From Candidatus Cloacimonadota bacterium (GTDB lineage: Bacteria; Cloacimonadota; Cloacimonadia; JGIOTU-2): DNA of 9,309 nt. Under the pieces are notes generated by a model. That model was not told the DNA's origin. It made no database searches and was given only the letters and a program-made list of their open reading frames with translations. Shown here one piece after another: positions 6,972-9,309 of the stretch (position 1 is the stretch's first letter; every line of letters begins with the position of its first letter). The stretch is taken from positions 1-9,309 of the forward strand of contig JAFGDR010000017.1 of NCBI GenBank assembly GCA_016932035.1. The letters are read 5' to 3'. The position numbers were made by a program, and so were the translations under genes.

Positions 6972-8861
6972 TCAGCTTTTATTTTGCACAATCAAATCCG
7001 GTTCCTGTGATGAAGTTATTTCCTGGGCTGAAATATTTTTTATATATGTTTGTGCTTGATCTGTTTCAAGTGCGTATTTAAGGTTTTTCTTAAACTCAGG
7101 AATTTTCAGTGCAAGGCTGATCGATTTTATCGCCTGAAGATGCTGTTCCGGGAAACGGTCCGGTGTGATGATTAAAAATATAAGATCAACTGGTTTTTTG
7201 TCCGGAGCATTCCAATCTATTGGATTTTTCAGAAAACCACAAGCAACTTTCGTTGTATCAATCGAGGATATTCTGCAGTGTGGAAGGGCTATACCATTCC
7301 CGATTGCAGTACTGGCAAGTTTTTCACGGGCAATCACAGAATCAGTAATGATCTTGGTCTCGGGAACGATCATTTCTTTTACAAAAAGCTGGGAAAGTTC
7401 AAAAACTGCCTGCTCCTTGTTCGAAGCCATCATCTCAATAATACGGTCTTGTACTAAATTAGAAAGAGACATCTTCTGTTCTGAGACATCAGCAGTAAGA
7501 AGTGCTTCGCGCTCGCCAACCGTCCAGTTCTTCCACTTGATAAGCGTTCGCTCAGACAGCCATGCGCCGACAAGTTCGAAGATAACCAGTGCAGGTATGA
7601 TCGTATCAAAAATAATTCCTCCCCCATGTCCTTTGAGCATTGCTGCAACGAGGATCGTTTCAACTGCTGCTACACCTGCTTGTGGAAGCATGAGTTTGGG
7701 CAGACTGGCTGTCACTTTGGGATCCTGCTTTGTAACCTTACATCCAAGCCAGTTCCCAAATAATTTTGCAATAGTCCTTAAAATGAGGTATGCGATCACG
7801 AATATGATCGTTTCTTTTGAAAAACTCTCCAATCGTACACTTGCGCCGATGATAGCAAAAAAAAGCAGATTCATGATAGGCATGACATTCTCAATCTTGA
7901 GTGAATCAAAAATCGCATGGGAATGGAAATTCGAGATAAGAACACCAGCAACTACAGCTGTTATCAGGAAGGGCAGGTTGAAATGAATTGCAACAGCAAC
8001 ACCGATCGACACGACTCCTAAAATAATAAGCAGGATCTCAACAGATGGGGTTGGATGCTCTGATAGCACCGTCGAAAGAAAGGAATCTGATTCTGCAAAA
8101 CGAACGTCTTCCGGCAGTCGCTTTTTTATCGTAAGCTTCAAAATAAAAAATACTGCTCCCCCGATGAGGATCGCAAGAAGCAAGTCCTTTATTATATAAC
8201 CAGTTAATGAAAGTGATGAAAGATTCCCACCCTTGCTAAGAGCAACTCCAATACTCAAAAACAAAGAAAAGAATACCACTTCCATGATATTATCCAGAAC
8301 GATCACATTTGCTAAAATCTTACGTAACGATCCCTCAATGCGGAGTTTATTCATGAGCAGAAACGTCAACGCAGGAGCAGTTGCGATACCGATCGAACCA
8401 AGTATCAAAGAAAGGATGACATCAAAATGAAAGATGAACCTGAAACCAAGGAAGAGCAATCCCCATGTTAACAAGCCCTGGATTACACAGATTATTGCTG
8501 CTTTTGCTCCCACCTCTTTTATACGGTCAAGATGTAGTTCCTCACCGATTGAGAATGCGATTAATCCAAGAAAGAGAAAAACAAAGAAATGATAGCTTTC
8601 GAGAATATTAGCATATTCGGGAAACGTGGTATCATAGAAATGGTAAATAGGTTTGAAGAAAAATATTTGTTTAAGTCCCTCATGGTTCACAAGAAATTTA
8701 TGAACAATCTCAAGAAAATGCGGACCAACAAGAATTCCCCCAAAAATCTGTCCGATCACCTCTCCGATCTTGAGTTTTCGGGCAATCATACCACCGATAT
8801 ATGCTGCAAGAATGAGCAGACCGATCTCGAAGATCTGCATTTTCATGTAATTAAGTTCCAT
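6972..8861 (-). CDS. CPA2-type cation/proton antiporter fused to a PTS EIIA domain
   Basis: A 629-residue inner-membrane protein. Residues 9-440 form a Na+/H+ exchanger-type domain with about thirteen hydrophobic segments. Signs are G-x-I-L-V-G-P-H-F-L (42-50), the broken-helix motif T-A-P-A (161-164) and the ion-site helix with V-L-D-N (188-191). Residues about 465-610 are a type-2 (fructose/Ntr) PTS EIIA domain with G-N-G-I-A-L-P-H, phospho-acceptor His528, and the second conserved His574 in E-Q-H-L. The C-terminal EIIA sits where many CPA2 proteins carry a potassium-sensing RCK domain, so phosphorylation may gate ion flux (inference). The transported ion cannot be told. AGGGA (8869-8873) lies 7 nt before the ATG; Met6 and Met8 are other possible starts. 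The usual second Asp of the ion site is Asn191. No EI or HPr gene is in the window. Confidence 0.9.
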   Translation of the reverse strand: MELNYMKMQIFEIGLLILAAYIGGMIARKLKIGEVIGQIFGGILVGPHFLEIVHKFLVNHEGLKQIFFFKPIYHFYDTTFPEYANILESYHFFVFLFLGLIAFSIGEELHLDRIKEVGAKAAIICVIQGLLTWGLLFLGFRFIFHFDVILSLILGSIGIATAPALTFLLMNKLRIEGSLRKILANVIVLDNIMEVVFFSLFLSIGVALSKGGNLSSLSLTGYIIKDLLLAILIGGAVFFILKLTIKKRLPEDVRFAESDSFLSTVLSEHPTPSVEILLIILGVVSIGVAVAIHFNLPFLITAVVAGVLISNFHSHAIFDSLKIENVMPIMNLLFFAIIGASVRLESFSKETIIFVIAYLILRTIAKLFGNWLGCKVTKQDPKVTASLPKLMLPQAGVAAVETILVAAMLKGHGGGIIFDTIIPALVIFELVGAWLSERTLIKWKNWTVGEREALLTADVSEQKMSLSNLVQDRIIEMMASNKEQAVFELSQLFVKEMIVPETKIITDSVIAREKLASTAIGNGIALPHCRISSIDTTKVACGFLKNPIDWNAPDKKPVDLIFLIITPDRFPEQHLQAIKSISLALKIPEFKKNLKYALETDQAQTYIKNISAQEITSSQEPDLIVQNKS

Positions 8862-8892
8862 GATTTATTCCCTTAAATTGTTCTTATATGAC

Positions 8893-8920
8893 AAAGGGTT
8901 CCTTATTTCAGGAACCCCTT
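8893..8920 (-). terminator. Hairpin between the DUF4342 and antiporter genes
   Basis: Arms AAAGGGTTCC (8893-8902) and GGAACCCCTT (8911-8920) enclose an 8-nt loop. In leftward RNA they pair over ten positions with one G-U pair. The 3' arm ends in UUU but no long U-tract follows, so as an intrinsic terminator for the DUF4342 gene it is suboptimal. It may act as a partial terminator or mRNA stabiliser within the 79-nt gap before the antiporter gene. Confidence 0.6.
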
Positions 8921-8940
8921 ACCTCGCGTTTTAAAGATGA

Positions 8941-9231
8941 TTATTCTTTCTTGGCTGGAACCTCTTTTTTCTTTTCCGGTTGCTTTTCTTCTTTTTTAAT
9001 AACCTGAATGGTGAAAGAAGAAGCAAGTGCTGCGAGAGCACCAACAGCTGCCCAAACCGGAGCCAGAACGAGACCGACAACACCGATGGTTACAGGAATT
9101 TCAAGATAGGTTTTTCCACTGTCATTCTTGATGATGATCTTGCGGATATTGCCTTCATGTATGACTTCTTTCACTTTTCCAAGAAGCTCTTCACCCTTAA
9201 CTTTGAATTCATCCATTTTTTTCTTATCCAT
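8941..9231 (-). CDS. DUF4342 family small membrane-associated protein
   Basis: A 96-residue protein. Residues 5-30 form a charged, probably helical segment. Then comes the family signature E-G-N-I-R-K-I-I-I-K (26-35) and Y-L-E-I-P-V-T-I-G-V-V-G (42-53), running into one hydrophobic segment (about 48-72, rich in Gly and Ala). The last 18 residues are a Lys/Glu/Pro-rich tail. This matches the DUF4342 family, whose function is unknown. Some family members carry an N-terminal UBA-like helical segment, and the first 25 residues here could be a remnant of that kind (weak). AAGGAG (9237-9242) lies 5 nt before the ATG and fixes the start. A hairpin follows the stop, so the gene is probably largely its own unit, upstream of the antiporter. 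Confidence 0.8.
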   Translation of the reverse strand: MDKKKMDEFKVKGEELLGKVKEVIHEGNIRKIIIKNDSGKTYLEIPVTIGVVGLVLAPVWAAVGALAALASSFTIQVIKKEEKQPEKKKEVPAKKE

Positions 9232-9303
9232 ATATGCTCCTTGATAGATGAGTAATTTACTTTTTCTTAGTTTTTTCCCTTATTATGTCAATAAATAGGA
9301 ATA

Positions 9304-9309
9304 ATTATA
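9304..9309 (-). promoter_or_regulatory. Candidate -10 box for the DUF4342 gene
   Basis: Reading leftward, the last six bases of the window spell a perfect TATAAT, 72 nt before the DUF4342 start. The -35 box would lie outside the window. A separate TTGACA (plus-strand TGTCAA at 9286-9291) is nearer the gene but has no good -10 partner. In AT-rich DNA a single TATAAT is weak evidence. Confidence 0.25.

Noticed and set aside
7165-7986. A 273-codon open frame on the plus strand inside the antiporter gene
   Set aside because: It is antisense to a well-supported transporter domain, its protein has no recognisable family features, and it looks like a codon-bias shadow.
1-9309. Possible mobile element, defence island or CRISPR
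   Set aside because: No transposase, integrase, nuclease, terminal inverted repeat, tRNA target or spaced direct repeats were seen on either strand.

Overview
The window is about 9.3 kb of AT-rich bacterial chromosome with seven protein genes, the first cut by the left edge. No rRNA, tRNA, CRISPR array, insertion sequence or phage gene is visible. The 727-residue secreted protein ends in a Por/T9SS-type C-terminal sorting domain and carries a self-contained propeller-like repeat region. That style is typical of the Fibrobacterota-Chlorobiota-Bacteroidota (FCB) side of the tree and of Cloacimonadota. Strong AGGAG-type ribosome sites argue against classical Bacteroidetes. My best guess is an uncultured Cloacimonadota or related FCB-group anaerobe; this is inference, not proof.

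Left part (1-3129, plus strand): the tail of a surface-polysaccharide operon. A WbqC-family protein (partial), a WecE-type sugar-nucleotide 4-aminotransferase and a polytopic YkoS/DUF6044-like membrane protein follow each other with gaps of 3 and 4 nt. The transaminase would make a dTDP-4-amino-4,6-dideoxyhexose. WbqC may act on that amino sugar. The membrane protein may handle a lipid-linked sugar or polymer.

Middle part (3137-6750, minus strand): a PA-domain M28 zinc aminopeptidase with no signal peptide, converging on the glycan operon with a 7-nt gap. Upstream of it lies the multidomain secreted protein, preceded by a 221-nt leader/intergenic stretch. That stretch holds a perfect 16-bp palindrome, a promoter candidate and several small hairpins.

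Right part (6972-9231, minus strand): a CPA2-type cation/proton antiporter fused to a PTS EIIA domain, so probably a transporter under phosphorelay control. Upstream of it is a small DUF4342 protein with one membrane segment. A clear hairpin separates the two genes, so they are probably at least partly uncoupled.

The least ordinary signals are the antiporter-EIIA fusion with an Asp-Asn pair where family members normally have the ion-binding Asp, and the palindrome plus structured leader before the secreted-protein gene. I see no evidence of a wholly new multi-gene system.
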